Shown here: positions 1-8,229 of the stretch, piece after piece
Layout: every line of letters starts with the position of its first letter
Position numbering within the stretch: the first letter of the stretch is position 1
Assembly: GCA_038216465.1 (NCBI GenBank)
Contig: JBBQQC010000004.1
Span: forward strand, 104,748-168,747
Source of the DNA: JACCZX01 sp038216465
GTDB lineage: Bacteria > Pseudomonadota > Gammaproteobacteria > Burkholderiales > Burkholderiaceae_F
Direction of reading: 5' to 3'
Length of the DNA: 64,000 nucleotides
Notes under the pieces: generated by a model
What the model saw: the letters and a program-made list of their open reading frames with translations, nothing else
What the model was told of the DNA's origin: nothing
Databases searched by the model: none
Made by a program: the position numbers and the translations under genes

Positions 1-1
1 T

Positions 2-1720
2 TCAACGGCGCATCTGCTTGCGTATGCGGTTAAGGAGCTATTTCCGGAAGCGCAGGTGACGATCGGCCCCGTGATTGAAAACGGGTTTTATTACGACTTC
101 GCATACAAGCGTCCGTTTACACCGGACGATCTGGTGGCGATCGAGCAGAAAATGGCCGAGCTCGCGAAGAAGGATGAGCCGGTAGTGCGCGAAGTCTGGA
201 AGCGCGACGACGCCGTAAAATTTTTTGAGTCGATCGGCGAGAAGTACAAAGCCGAGATCATCGCTTCGATTCCGGCGAACGAAGATATTTCGCTGTATCG
301 CGAGGGCGGCTTCATCGATCTGTGTCGCGGGCCACACGTGCCGTCGTCGGGTAAGTTAAAGGTGTTCAAGCTGACCAAGGTTGCCGGCGCGTACTGGCGC
401 GGCGACCAGGCGAACGAACAATTGCAGCGCATATACGGCACGGCGTGGGGAAGGAAAGAAGACCAGGACGCTTATCTGAAGATGCTGGAAGAAGCCGAGC
501 GGCGCGACCATCGCAAGCTCGGCAAAGAGCTCGACTTGTTTCATTTTCAGGAAGAAGCGCCGGGACTCGTGTTCTGGCATCCGAAGGGCTGGGTGATCTG
601 GCAGGTGGTCGAGCAGTACTTGCGCGCCGTGTATCGCGACAACGGCTATCACGAGGTCAGGGCGCCCCAAATTCTCGACCGCTCGCTATGGGAAAGGTCC
701 GGGCACTGGGAAAAGTACCGCGAAAACATGTTCACAACGGAGTCCGAGAATAGGTACTACGCGCTTAAGCCGATGAACTGCCCGGGGCACGTGCAGATCT
801 ACAACTCAAGCCTGCACAGCTATCGCGAGCTGCCGTTGCGTTACGGCGAGTTCGGCTTCTGCCATCGCAACGAGTCGTCGGGCTCATTGCACGGCTTGAT
901 GCGCGTGCGCGGATTCGTGCAAGACGATGGTCACATTTTCTGTACCGAAGAGCAGATCCTTGACGAATGCGTTACTTACACGGCCTTACTGCAAAAGGTG
1001 TATCGCGACTTCGGCTTTGAACAGCTGCTGTACAAAGTGGCGATGCGGCCCGAGCAGCGGATCGGCTCAGATGCGATCTGGGACAAGTCCGAACTTTCGT
1101 TAACGGAGTCGATGCGGCGTTCGGGCGTGGAGTTCGAAACTTTGCCCGGCGAAGGTGCTTTCTATGGTCCAAAGATCGAGTACCACTTAAAGGACTCGCT
1201 CGGTCGCGCCTGGCAATGCGGAACGATGCAGGTCGATTTCTCAATGCCGGAGCGGCTAGGCGCCGAGTATGTCGCCGAAGACAACAGCCGCAAGGTGCCG
1301 GTGATGCTGCACCGGGCGATCGTAGGGTCGCTCGAGCGCTTTATTGGCATGTTGATCGAGAACTACGCGGGCGCGATGCCGCCGTGGCTCGCGCCGGTAC
1401 AGGCTGTCGTTGCCTGTATATCCGAGCATCAGGCAGTATATGCGGAGGGCGTTGCGCAAACGCTTCAAAAACAAGGCTTTAGGGCGGAATCCGATTTGCG
1501 CAATGAGAAGATCAACTATAAGATCCGCCAGCTCAGCCTACAGAAGCTCCCCTACATCCTGGTTGTCGGCGACAAAGAAAAGCAAGCCAGCACGGTGGCC
1601 GTGCGCGCGCGCGGTGGCGCGGACTTGGGTGTGATGCCTTTGTCCGAATTTGCAGAACGTCTGCGGTTGGACGTCGAGCAGCGGCGCGATGTTTCAAATG
1701 CGTCGCAAGTGCGGCCCTGA
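2..1720 (+). CDS. thrS: Threonine--tRNA ligase, 5' end cut by window
   Basis: Charges tRNA-Thr with threonine in the cytoplasm. The open frame runs in from the window edge and begins STAH, part of the editing-site motif HxxxH, so roughly the first 70 residues (the TGS domain and the first editing His) lie outside. The second half of the editing site is seen as DLCRGPH. The catalytic core shows class II motifs and the zinc ligand region MNCPGH, then RNESSGSLHGLMRVRGF, DDGHIF and MLHRAIVGSLERF, followed by a C-terminal anticodon-binding domain. A GTG at 56 is internal, not the start. infC follows after 22 bases, as in the usual thrS-infC-rpmI-rplT order. Identity is certain. Confidence 0.98.
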   Translation, partial: STAHLLAYAVKELFPEAQVTIGPVIENGFYYDFAYKRPFTPDDLVAIEQKMAELAKKDEPVVREVWKRDDAVKFFESIGEKYKAEIIASIPANEDISLYREGGFIDLCRGPHVPSSGKLKVFKLTKVAGAYWRGDQANEQLQRIYGTAWGRKEDQDAYLKMLEEAERRDHRKLGKELDLFHFQEEAPGLVFWHPKGWVIWQVVEQYLRAVYRDNGYHEVRAPQILDRSLWERSGHWEKYRENMFTTESENRYYALKPMNCPGHVQIYNSSLHSYRELPLRYGEFGFCHRNESSGSLHGLMRVRGFVQDDGHIFCTEEQILDECVTYTALLQKVYRDFGFEQLLYKVAMRPEQRIGSDAIWDKSELSLTESMRRSGVEFETLPGEGAFYGPKIEYHLKDSLGRAWQCGTMQVDFSMPERLGAEYVAEDNSRKVPVMLHRAIVGSLERFIGMLIENYAGAMPPWLAPVQAVVACISEHQAVYAEGVAQTLQKQGFRAESDLRNEKINYKIRQLSLQKLPYILVVGDKEKQASTVAVRARGGADLGVMPLSEFAERLRLDVEQRRDVSNASQVRP

Positions 1721-1742
1721 TTTTTTTTTTGGAGAGATAAAT

Positions 1743-2264
1743 ATCGCTCAAGAACGTTCACACCGGATCAACGGTGAAATAAGTGCTCCCGAAATACGTC
1801 TGACCGGCATCGAAGGCGAGGCTCTCGGAGTGGTTAAGCTGCCCGACGCGCTGCGCATGGCAGAGGAAGCTCAGGTCGATCTGGTGGAAATTGCTCCCAC
1901 GGCTGTGCCGCCCGTCTGTCGCTTGATGGACTATGGCAAGTTCAAGTATCAGGAGCAGAAGAAGTCGCACGAAGCGAAGCTGAAGCAAAAGCAGATTCAG
2001 ATCAAGGAAGTCAAATTCCGCCCGCAAACGGACGAGAACGATTACCTGACGAAGATGCGAAACCTGACACGTTTTCTGGAGGAGGGCGATAAGGCCAAGA
2101 TCACGCTCCGGTTTCGCGGCCGTGAGATGGCGCATCAGGAGTTCGGTGTCAAGCTGCTGGAGCGGGTGCGCGATGAATTGGCGAACATGGCAGTCGTCGA
2201 ATCGATGCCCAGATTGGAAGGGCGCCAGATGGTGATGGTGATGGCGCCGAAGAAGAAAAAGTAA
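1743..2264 (+). CDS. infC: Translation initiation factor IF-3, ATC start codon
   Basis: IF-3 binds the 30S subunit, keeps it apart from 50S and proofreads the initiator codon. The conserved N-terminus SHRINGEI begins four residues after an ATC at 1743, which has a GGAG Shine-Dalgarno at 1731-1734, eight bases upstream. No ATG, GTG or TTG lies in a suitable place; ATA at 1737 is too near the ribosome site. Use of a rare AUU/AUC-type start is the known basis of IF-3 autoregulation, since IF-3 rejects such codons. Length is 173 residues, with an N-terminal domain, a lysine-rich linker and a C-terminal domain ending in PKKKK. A run of ten T lies between the thrS stop and the ribosome site. Confidence 0.95.
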   Translation: MAQERSHRINGEISAPEIRLTGIEGEALGVVKLPDALRMAEEAQVDLVEIAPTAVPPVCRLMDYGKFKYQEQKKSHEAKLKQKQIQIKEVKFRPQTDENDYLTKMRNLTRFLEEGDKAKITLRFRGREMAHQEFGVKLLERVRDELANMAVVESMPRLEGRQMVMVMAPKKKK

Positions 2265-2336
2265 ACCATCGACAAGTGGGATCAGGCTCAAAGACTCGAA
2301 AGGGCGCCTGCAATCATCAAAGAACGAAGGGTTTTT

Positions 2337-2534
2337 ATGCCGAAGATGAAGACGAAAAAGAGCGCTGCCAAGCGCTTCGAGGTTCGCGCCAGCGGGTCGA
2401 TCAAGCGTGGTCAGGCCGCCAAACGCCATCTGCTCACCAAGCGCACCACCAAGAACAAGCGCCATCTGCGCGGTGCGGTCAACATGCATGAGGCGGATGT
2501 GAAGTCCGTGCGCCGCATGCTGCCGTACGCTTAA
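2337..2534 (+). CDS. rpmI: 50S ribosomal protein L35
   Basis: Small basic protein of the large ribosomal subunit, 65 residues, the normal length. It begins MPKMKTKKSAAKRF, the family's signature, and is rich in Lys and Arg. It sits between infC and rplT in the standard order; in Escherichia coli L20 represses translation of this gene pair. The ATG has an AAGG element upstream. Identity is certain. Confidence 0.98.
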   Translation: MPKMKTKKSAAKRFEVRASGSIKRGQAAKRHLLTKRTTKNKRHLRGAVNMHEADVKSVRRMLPYA

Positions 2535-2545
2535 GGGGAGCGACG

Positions 2546-2902
2546 ATGCCGAGAGTAAAACGAGGTACAACGGCGCGCGCGCGCCACAAAAAGGTGCTGG
2601 CGCAGGCGGTCGGGTTCACGCGCCGCCGCAAGAACGTATTTCGCGTTGCGAAGGAAGCGGTGATGAAGGCGGGGCAGTATGCCTATCGCGATCGCCGCAA
2701 CAAGAAGCGCACCTTTCGCGCGTTATGGATCGCACGTATCAACGCCGCGGTGCGCGAGCACGGGATCAGCTACAGCGTATTCATGAACGGGCTGAACAAG
2801 GCCGAGATCGGGCTGGATCGCAAGATCCTGGCCGATATGGCCGTGCTCGACAAACCGGGCTTCGCGGCGGTCGTTGAAAAGGTAAAGGCCACGATTGCCT
2901 GA
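2546..2902 (+). CDS. rplT: 50S ribosomal protein L20
   Basis: Large-subunit protein needed early in 50S assembly; in related bacteria it also represses rpmI-rplT translation. 118 residues, normal length, starting MPRVKRGTTARARHKK. A GGGGAG ribosome site lies ten bases upstream of the ATG at 2546, eleven bases after the rpmI stop. The frame ends just before a strong hairpin terminator, which marks the end of this ribosomal transcription unit or an attenuator before pheS. Confidence 0.98.
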   Translation: MPRVKRGTTARARHKKVLAQAVGFTRRRKNVFRVAKEAVMKAGQYAYRDRRNKKRTFRALWIARINAAVREHGISYSVFMNGLNKAEIGLDRKILADMAVLDKPGFAAVVEKVKATIA

Positions 2903-2930
2903 TCGCTGCGAACTAACAGACAAGAAGATC

Positions 2931-2965
2931 AAAACGGGGCCTAATGCGAGGCCCCGTTTTTGTTT
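2931..2965 (+). terminator. Rho-independent terminator or attenuator before pheS
   Basis: A 12-bp perfect stem, AAAACGGGGCCT (2931-2942) with AGGCCCCGTTTT (2949-2960), closes a six-base loop and runs into TTTTTGTTT. It lies between rplT and pheS and reaches to within a few bases of the pheS start, so it may act as a partial terminator (attenuator) for pheST. No phenylalanine-rich leader peptide was found upstream. Confidence 0.85.
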
Positions 2966-2971
2966 GCACCG

Positions 2972-3991
2972 ATGGACGCTGAACTAGACCAGTTGATCGC
3001 CGAAGCGCGCGCCGCGTTCGCGCAGGCAACGCAGCCGGCCGCGCTTGAAAACGAAAAGGCGCGTTACCTGGGCAAGAACGGCGTCATCACCGACCGGCTG
3101 AAGGCGCTCGCGAAGCTGGCCCCGGAAGACAGGCGCACCGCCGGCGCAGGCCTCAATGCGGCCAAAGATGCGATCGAGCGATTGCTTGCGGAGCGTCGGC
3201 AAGCGTTGGCCGACCTGCGGCTCAACGAGCAACTGGCAGCCGAATCGATTGATGTGTCGCTGCCGGGCCGCACGCGTAGCGACGGCACTGTCCATCCGAT
3301 CGCGCGCACGTGGATGCGCATCGAGGAGATCTTCCGCTCGATCGGTTTTGATTTCGCCGCAGGGCCGGAGATCGAGACCGACTGGTACAACTTCACCGCG
3401 CTGAACAGCCCCGAAAATCATCCGGCGCGTTCGATGCAGGATACGTTCTACGTCGATGCGTACGACGACGATGGGCGCCCGCTGGTTTTGCGCACGCATA
3501 CGAGCCCGATGCAGGTTCGCTACGCGCGCACGCACCGGCCACCCATCAAGGTGATCGCGATCGGCCGCTGCTATCGAGTCGACAACGACGCGACCCACTC
3601 GCCAATGTTCCATCAGGTCGAAGGCCTGTGGCTCGACGAGAACATCAGCTTTGCCGACCTGAAAGCCGTCTACACGAACTTCCTGCAATGTTTCTTCGAG
3701 ACCGATCAGCTCGCGGTGCGCTTCCGTCCTTCGTACTTCCCGTTTACCGAACCGTCGGCCGAAATCGACATGATGTTTACCAGCGGTACGCGCCAGGGCC
3801 GCTGGCTCGAGATTTCTGGCTCCGGCCAGGTTCACCCGAATGTGATCCGTAACTTTGGTTTTGATCCGGAACAGACGCAGGGCTTCGCGTTCGGCTCCGG
3901 GCTCGAGCGGTTGGCGATGCTTCGGTATGGCGTTGACGACCTGCGCATGTTCTTCGACGGCGACTTGCGCTTTCTGCATCAATTTGCCTAG
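2972..3991 (+). CDS. pheS: Phenylalanine--tRNA ligase alpha subunit
   Basis: Catalytic subunit of the alpha2-beta2 enzyme that charges tRNA-Phe. From the ATG at 2972 it has 339 residues, the usual length. An N-terminal coiled coil is followed by the class II catalytic core, with GRTRSDGTVHPIARTW, HTSPMQVRYA, GRCYRVDNDATHSPMFHQVEG, PYFPFTEPSAEID-like sequence and GSGLERLAM. The start is uncertain: ATG 2972 has no clear ribosome site, while a TTG at 2960 has GAGG eight bases upstream, inside the terminator stem. The stop is three bases before pheT, implying coupled translation. Confidence 0.97.
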   Translation: MDAELDQLIAEARAAFAQATQPAALENEKARYLGKNGVITDRLKALAKLAPEDRRTAGAGLNAAKDAIERLLAERRQALADLRLNEQLAAESIDVSLPGRTRSDGTVHPIARTWMRIEEIFRSIGFDFAAGPEIETDWYNFTALNSPENHPARSMQDTFYVDAYDDDGRPLVLRTHTSPMQVRYARTHRPPIKVIAIGRCYRVDNDATHSPMFHQVEGLWLDENISFADLKAVYTNFLQCFFETDQLAVRFRPSYFPFTEPSAEIDMMFTSGTRQGRWLEISGSGQVHPNVIRNFGFDPEQTQGFAFGSGLERLAMLRYGVDDLRMFFDGDLRFLHQFA

Positions 3992-3993
3992 TC

Positions 3994-6426
3994 ATGCAGT
4001 TTTCCGAACAGTGGCTGCGTAGCTACGCCAATCCGCCGTATTCGAGCGAGGAGCTCGCCGAGCGGTTGACGATGGCGGGCCTCGAAGTCGAGAGCGTCGA
4101 CGCGGTCGCGCCGCCGTTCTCGGGAGTCGTCGTGGGCGAGGTCCTGCGCGTTGTTCGGCATCCCAATGCGGACAAGCTGACCGTGTGCGAGGTCGAGGTC
4201 GGCGCGGGCGAGATCTTGTCGATCGTCTGCGGTGCATCGAACGTGGCGCCGGGGATCAAGACGCCGTGCGCGCTGGTCGGTGCGGTGCTGCCCGGCGGCA
4301 GCGAGATCGGCGCGACTGCTTTACGCGGCGTGCAGTCGCAAGGCATGCTGTGCTCGGCGCGCGAACTCGGACTGTCAGAAGACGACGCCGGCCTTCTGAT
4401 TCTCGATGTCGATGCCCCACTCGGCGCCGACCTGCGCGACGTGCTTGGGCTCGACGATCGCAAGCTGACGATCACGCTCACACCCGATCGTGCCGATTGC
4501 CTGAGCGTGATCGGCGTGGCACGCGAGGTCGCCGCGCTCGCGGGTTCGCCGTTGACGCTATCGCCGATCAGTGCCGTGCCACCGGCGATTGGCGACCGCG
4601 TGCCGGTAGTCATCGAAGCGCCCGAGTTGTGCGGACGCTTCTCGGGCCGCGTGATCCGCGGCGTCGATGCGCGCGCGCAAACGCCGCAATGGATCAAGCA
4701 GCGACTCGAGCGCAGCGGCCAGCGCCCTATCTCGGCATTGGTTGACATCTCGAACTACGCAATGCTCGAACTGGGCCGACCGACGCACGTGTTTGATCTG
4801 GACAAGATACGCGGCGGCCTGACCGTGCGCTGGGGGCTAACGGGAGAGCGCATCGAGTTGTTGAATGGCCAGAGAGTCGATATTGATTCGACCGTCGGCG
4901 TGATCGCTGACAAGGCCGGCGTCGAAGCGCTTGCGGGCATCATGGGAGGTGCCGCGACGGCTATTTCACTCGACACGCGCAACGTCTACCTGGAGGCTGC
5001 GTTCTGGTGGCCCGATTCGATTCGCGGCCGCGCGCGTCGCTACAACTTCTCAACCGACGCCGCGCACCGCTTTGAACGCGGTGTGGACTTTGCCAGCAAC
5101 GTCGACCACGTCGAATACATCACGCGCCTGATTCTTGATGTCTGCGGTGGGCAGGCGGGGCCGGTCGATGATCAGGTGCGCGCGCTGCCGCAACGCACGC
5201 CGATCAGGATGCGCATCGAGCGCTGCCGCCGGTTGCTGGGAATGGCAATCGATGCGGATGCAATCGCGGCGGCGTTCCGCCGGATTGGCTTCGAGTTCGA
5301 GCAGCGCGACGACAGCTTCCTGGTCACGCCGCCAAGCTTTCGCTTCGATCTCGAGATCGAACAAGACCTGATAGGCGAAGTGGCGCGCCTGACTGGCTAC
5401 GAAAACATTCCGTCTCACGCACCGCGTGTCGCGGCAACGATGCGTGCCGAGCCGGAGGAGCGGAGGTCCACGCATGACGTTCGCCGTGCGCTGGCGTTCG
5501 CCGGGTATACCGAGCTCATCAACTATTCGTTCGTCGATGCGCAGTCAGAGCATGACTTCGCCGCGAACGACAACCCGATCGCTGTGCTGAATCCAATCGC
5601 GAGTCAGATGTCGGTGATGCGCAGCACTCTGCTCGGGGGTTTGGTCAACGCTCTGTCACACAACTTGAATCGCAAAGCGAGCCGCGCGCGCCTATTCGAG
5701 ATCGGCCGCGTCTACCGACGCGACCCCCAACAGCAAGGCGGGGCTTTGCGGGTGGCAGGCGTCGATCAGCGCAACCGCGTCGCCGGACTCGCGTATGGAT
5801 CGAGGGACGATGAGCAGTGGGGAGTGCCTGCGCGTGACGTCGACTTTTTCGACATTAAAGGGAATGTTCAGTCGCTGGTGCCGCGAGCGCGCTTCGTCGC
5901 GGAACAGCATCCGGCACTGCATCCCGGTCGCAGCGCGACGATCGAGCTTGACGGCAAGTCGATTGGAATGATTGGGCAGTTGCATCCGCGTCTGCAACAG
6001 CGGTATGAGTTGCCAAAGTCGCCGGTCGTGTTCGAGCTTGACCTGGCGCCGCTGCTGGCGCGCACACTGCCGCGTTATCGGGCGCTTTCCCGCTTTCAGC
6101 CGGTGCAGCGCGACATCTCGATCACTGTCGCCGAAGCGGTGCCGTTGCAGGCGATTCTTGACGCGGTCAGCGCGCGGTCGGCCTCAGGCGGCCGCCTGTC
6201 GGCGCTGCGCGAGTTCCGGCTGTTCGATGTGTATCGTGCGCAGCCCAATTCAAGCAAAGTCGCGGAAGCGAGCGCTAACGTATTGTTAAATAAAGAGAAA
6301 AGTCTTGCGTTCCGATTGGTTCTGCAAGATACTGAGGCGCCGGTCAGTGACACCGAAGCTGACGCCGCAGTTGAAGCAGTGGTTGAGGTGCTGAAGCAAA
6401 GATTCGAAGCCCGCTTGCGTCACTAA
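3994..6426 (+). CDS. pheT: Phenylalanine--tRNA ligase beta subunit
   Basis: Beta subunit of phenylalanyl-tRNA synthetase, holding the editing site and tRNA-binding domains. 810 residues, full length. The N-terminus MQFSEQWLRSYANPP is typical; an EMAP-II-like tRNA-binding domain covers about residues 40-150, the B3/B4 editing region and B5 domain lie in the middle, and the C-terminal ferredoxin-fold anticodon-binding domain (about 715-810) contains SRFQPVQRDISITV. It follows pheS by two bases and precedes ihfA, the order seen in most beta- and gammaproteobacteria. Confidence 0.98.
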   Translation: MQFSEQWLRSYANPPYSSEELAERLTMAGLEVESVDAVAPPFSGVVVGEVLRVVRHPNADKLTVCEVEVGAGEILSIVCGASNVAPGIKTPCALVGAVLPGGSEIGATALRGVQSQGMLCSARELGLSEDDAGLLILDVDAPLGADLRDVLGLDDRKLTITLTPDRADCLSVIGVAREVAALAGSPLTLSPISAVPPAIGDRVPVVIEAPELCGRFSGRVIRGVDARAQTPQWIKQRLERSGQRPISALVDISNYAMLELGRPTHVFDLDKIRGGLTVRWGLTGERIELLNGQRVDIDSTVGVIADKAGVEALAGIMGGAATAISLDTRNVYLEAAFWWPDSIRGRARRYNFSTDAAHRFERGVDFASNVDHVEYITRLILDVCGGQAGPVDDQVRALPQRTPIRMRIERCRRLLGMAIDADAIAAAFRRIGFEFEQRDDSFLVTPPSFRFDLEIEQDLIGEVARLTGYENIPSHAPRVAATMRAEPEERRSTHDVRRALAFAGYTELINYSFVDAQSEHDFAANDNPIAVLNPIASQMSVMRSTLLGGLVNALSHNLNRKASRARLFEIGRVYRRDPQQQGGALRVAGVDQRNRVAGLAYGSRDDEQWGVPARDVDFFDIKGNVQSLVPRARFVAEQHPALHPGRSATIELDGKSIGMIGQLHPRLQQRYELPKSPVVFELDLAPLLARTLPRYRALSRFQPVQRDISITVAEAVPLQAILDAVSARSASGGRLSALREFRLFDVYRAQPNSSKVAEASANVLLNKEKSLAFRLVLQDTEAPVSDTEADAAVEAVVEVLKQRFEARLRH

Positions 6427-6461
6427 TGCCCTGCATGCGAGATAACGCGCCCTGACTTTTT

Positions 6462-6830
6462 ATGGCAGCAGCCGACTTTAAGTTTCCAGATTTGCCGCGG
6501 AACGCGGCTATGCACTCGACGGATCGCAGCGCCAAGACGGTGACCAAGGCCGAGCTTGCCGAAGCGTTGTTCGATCGCCTGGGCCTGAACAAGCGGGAAG
6601 CCAAAGACATGGTCGACGGGTTCTTCGATGAAATCCGGCAAGCGCTCGAGCGTGGCGAATCGGTGAAGCTTTCGGGCTTCGGCAATTTCCAGCTACGTGA
6701 CAAACCGCAGCGTCCGGGCCGAAACCCGAAAACAGGTGAGGAGATTGCTATAACCGCCCGACGCGTCGTCACTTTTCATGCGAGTCAGAAGTTGAAAGCG
6801 GCGGTTGCTACAGCGGCCCGTAGCCCCTGA
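6462..6830 (+). CDS. ihfA: Integration host factor alpha subunit
   Basis: DNA-bending nucleoid protein that pairs with IHF-beta. The core TKAELAEALFDRLGLNKREAKDMV and the beta-arm region GRNPKTGEEIAITARRVVTF are hallmarks of the HU/IHF family and of the alpha subunit. The frame gives 122 residues, longer than the about 100 usual, because of about 20 extra N-terminal residues; an internal ATG at 6510 (MHSTDRS) would give 106. Neither start has a clear ribosome site. It follows pheT, as in Escherichia coli. Confidence 0.95.
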   Translation: MAAADFKFPDLPRNAAMHSTDRSAKTVTKAELAEALFDRLGLNKREAKDMVDGFFDEIRQALERGESVKLSGFGNFQLRDKPQRPGRNPKTGEEIAITARRVVTFHASQKLKAAVATAARSP

Positions 6831-6850
6831 TCAATTGCGTTGTTCAATTA

Positions 6851-6885
6851 GCGCCACCCGCACACAAAGCGCCACCCGCACACAA
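6851..6885 (+). repeat. Two tandem copies of a 17-base unit
   Basis: GCGCCACCCGCACACAA occurs at 6851-6867 and again at 6869-6885, one base apart (period 18). It lies between ihfA and the MerR-like gene, where a promoter or operator for the latter could be. It could be a binding site pair or a slippage duplication. Confidence 0.8.
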
Positions 6886-6902
6886 CTTTCTGCGCTTAAT
6901 CC

Positions 6903-7319
6903 ATGCAGCGCCACGAAGCTCCGATTCAATTGCCATCGATTCCGGCCAAGCGCTACTTCACAATCGGTGAAGTCAGCGACTTGTGCGGCGTGAAGCCGCA
7001 TGTACTGCGCTACTGGGAGCAGGAGTTCACGCAGCTGCGGCCGGTCAAGCGGCGCGGCAACCGCCGCTACTATCAACATCATGAAGTTCTTCTGATTCGC
7101 AAAATCCGCGAATTGTTGTACGAGCAGGGCTTCACCATCAGCGGTGCGCGCAATCGCCTCGACGATCCGGCGCACGCCGAGCCGGCGCCACGCGCCGGCT
7201 TGATCGCGGCGAACGATCCGGCGCCGGTCAACGGCGACGGCACAAAGGTGCCGGTGGTTGATATCGCAGCGCTGCACATCGAACTCGCTGCGATTCGAAA
7301 ACTGTTACGGCATCGTTAG
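6903..7319 (+). CDS. MerR-family transcriptional regulator
   Basis: Probable DNA-binding regulator of unknown target. Residues about 19-85 form a winged helix of the MerR type: RYFTIGEVSDLCGVKPHVLRYWEQEF, then RRGNRRYYQHHEVLLIRKI and a LLYEQGFTISGAR stretch. There is no cysteine-rich metal-binding C-terminus, so it is not a metal sensor of the classic kind. 138 residues. A MerR-like gene directly after ihfA and before a tRNA-Pro is common in betaproteobacteria and pseudomonads, and its role there is not established. Start is the ATG at 6903; no strong ribosome site is visible. Confidence 0.9.
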   Translation: MQRHEAPIQLPSIPAKRYFTIGEVSDLCGVKPHVLRYWEQEFTQLRPVKRRGNRRYYQHHEVLLIRKIRELLYEQGFTISGARNRLDDPAHAEPAPRAGLIAANDPAPVNGDGTKVPVVDIAALHIELAAIRKLLRHR

Positions 7320-7334
7320 GGGACTGGATATACT
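7305..7334 (+). promoter_or_regulatory. Candidate promoter of tRNA-Pro
   Basis: A good -10 element TATACT (7329-7334) lies eight bases before the tRNA, so transcription would start just ahead of it. A weak -35 candidate, TTACGG (7305-7310), lies 18 bases upstream. It overlaps the 3' end of the MerR-like gene. The -10 spacing to the tRNA resembles that of the tRNA-Leu gene at 28264. Confidence 0.4.
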
Positions 7335-7340
7335 GCGCGC

Positions 7341-7419
<79 letters not shown>

Positions 7420-7434
7420 GGGTTACCTAGACAA

Positions 7435-7473
7435 GCCGGTGTTCGCAGCGCGGACACCGGCTACTTTCTTTTT
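7435..7473 (+). terminator. Rho-independent terminator after tRNA-Pro
   Basis: GCCGGTGTTC (7435-7444) pairs with GGACACCGGC (7452-7461), ten base pairs with one G-U, around a seven-base loop. It is followed by the T-rich TACTTTCTTTTT. It lies between the tRNA and the surE start at 7477, so surE may need its own promoter or readthrough. Confidence 0.75.
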
Positions 7474-7476
7474 GAA

Positions 7477-8229
7477 ATGCGCATTCTCGTATCCAACGAT
7501 GACGGTTATCTCTCACCCGGCCTGACAGCGCTGGCCGAAGCGATGCGACCGTTAGGTGACGTTACGGTGGTCGCACCCGAACAGAACAGCAGTGGCGCCA
7601 GCAACTCGCTGACGCTGCACCGGCCGCTGACGATCAACTTGGCTGAAAACGGATTTACGTTTATCAACGGCACGCCGAGTGACTGCGTGCATATCGCGCT
7701 GACCGGGCTGCTGGATCAGATGCCGGACCTGATTGTCTCCGGCATCAACAACGGCCAGAACATGGGCGATGACACGATCTACTCGGGCACGGTTGCCGCG
7801 GCGATGGAAGGTTATCTGTTCGGCGTGCCGGCCATCGCGTTCTCGCTTCTTGATCGCGGCTTCGAGCACCTCGACGTTGCGGCCGACATTGCGCGCGTCG
7901 TGGTCCAGCGCTATATCGAGCACCCGATCGCGACGCCGTTCCTGCTGAATGTCAACGTACCAAGTGTGGCGCGGAGCCAGATCAAGGGGATCGTCGGCAC
8001 GCGGCTGGGCAAGCGTCATCCGTCCGAGCCGGTAGTGCGCATGACCAATCCTCGCGGCGAGCCGATCTACTGGATCGGCGCGGCAGGCGCAGCGCGCGAG
8101 GGCGGACCCGGCACCGACTTTCACGCGACGGCGTCGGGCTACGTATCGGTGACGCCGCTGCAGATCGACCTTACTCACACGGATCAGCTGGCAAGCGTTA
8201 GCGCCTGGCTTGCGAGCGCGGCCGATTAA
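7477..8229 (+). CDS. surE: 5'/3'-nucleotidase SurE
   Basis: Metal-dependent phosphatase of nucleoside monophosphates and short polyphosphate, linked to stress survival. 250 residues from the ATG at 7477, a normal length; the frame is open upstream into the tRNA but that part is not coding. The metal site is seen as MRILVSNDDG (Asp8, Asp9), with NSSGASNSLT, then GINNGQNMGDDTIYSGTVAAAMEG in the centre. It overlaps pcm by one base in TAATG. surE-pcm-nlpD is a standard proteobacterial operon. Confidence 0.97.
   Translation: MRILVSNDDGYLSPGLTALAEAMRPLGDVTVVAPEQNSSGASNSLTLHRPLTINLAENGFTFINGTPSDCVHIALTGLLDQMPDLIVSGINNGQNMGDDTIYSGTVAAAMEGYLFGVPAIAFSLLDRGFEHLDVAADIARVVVQRYIEHPIATPFLLNVNVPSVARSQIKGIVGTRLGKRHPSEPVVRMTNPRGEPIYWIGAAGAAREGGPGTDFHATASGYVSVTPLQIDLTHTDQLASVSAWLASAAD

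Noticed and set aside
2903..2960. Phenylalanine-rich leader peptide (pheM type) before pheS
   Set aside because: No short frame with a run of Phe codons and a ribosome site was found.
2984..3982. 332-codon minus-strand open frame under pheS
   Set aside because: Shadow of pheS in GC-rich third positions; no motif.
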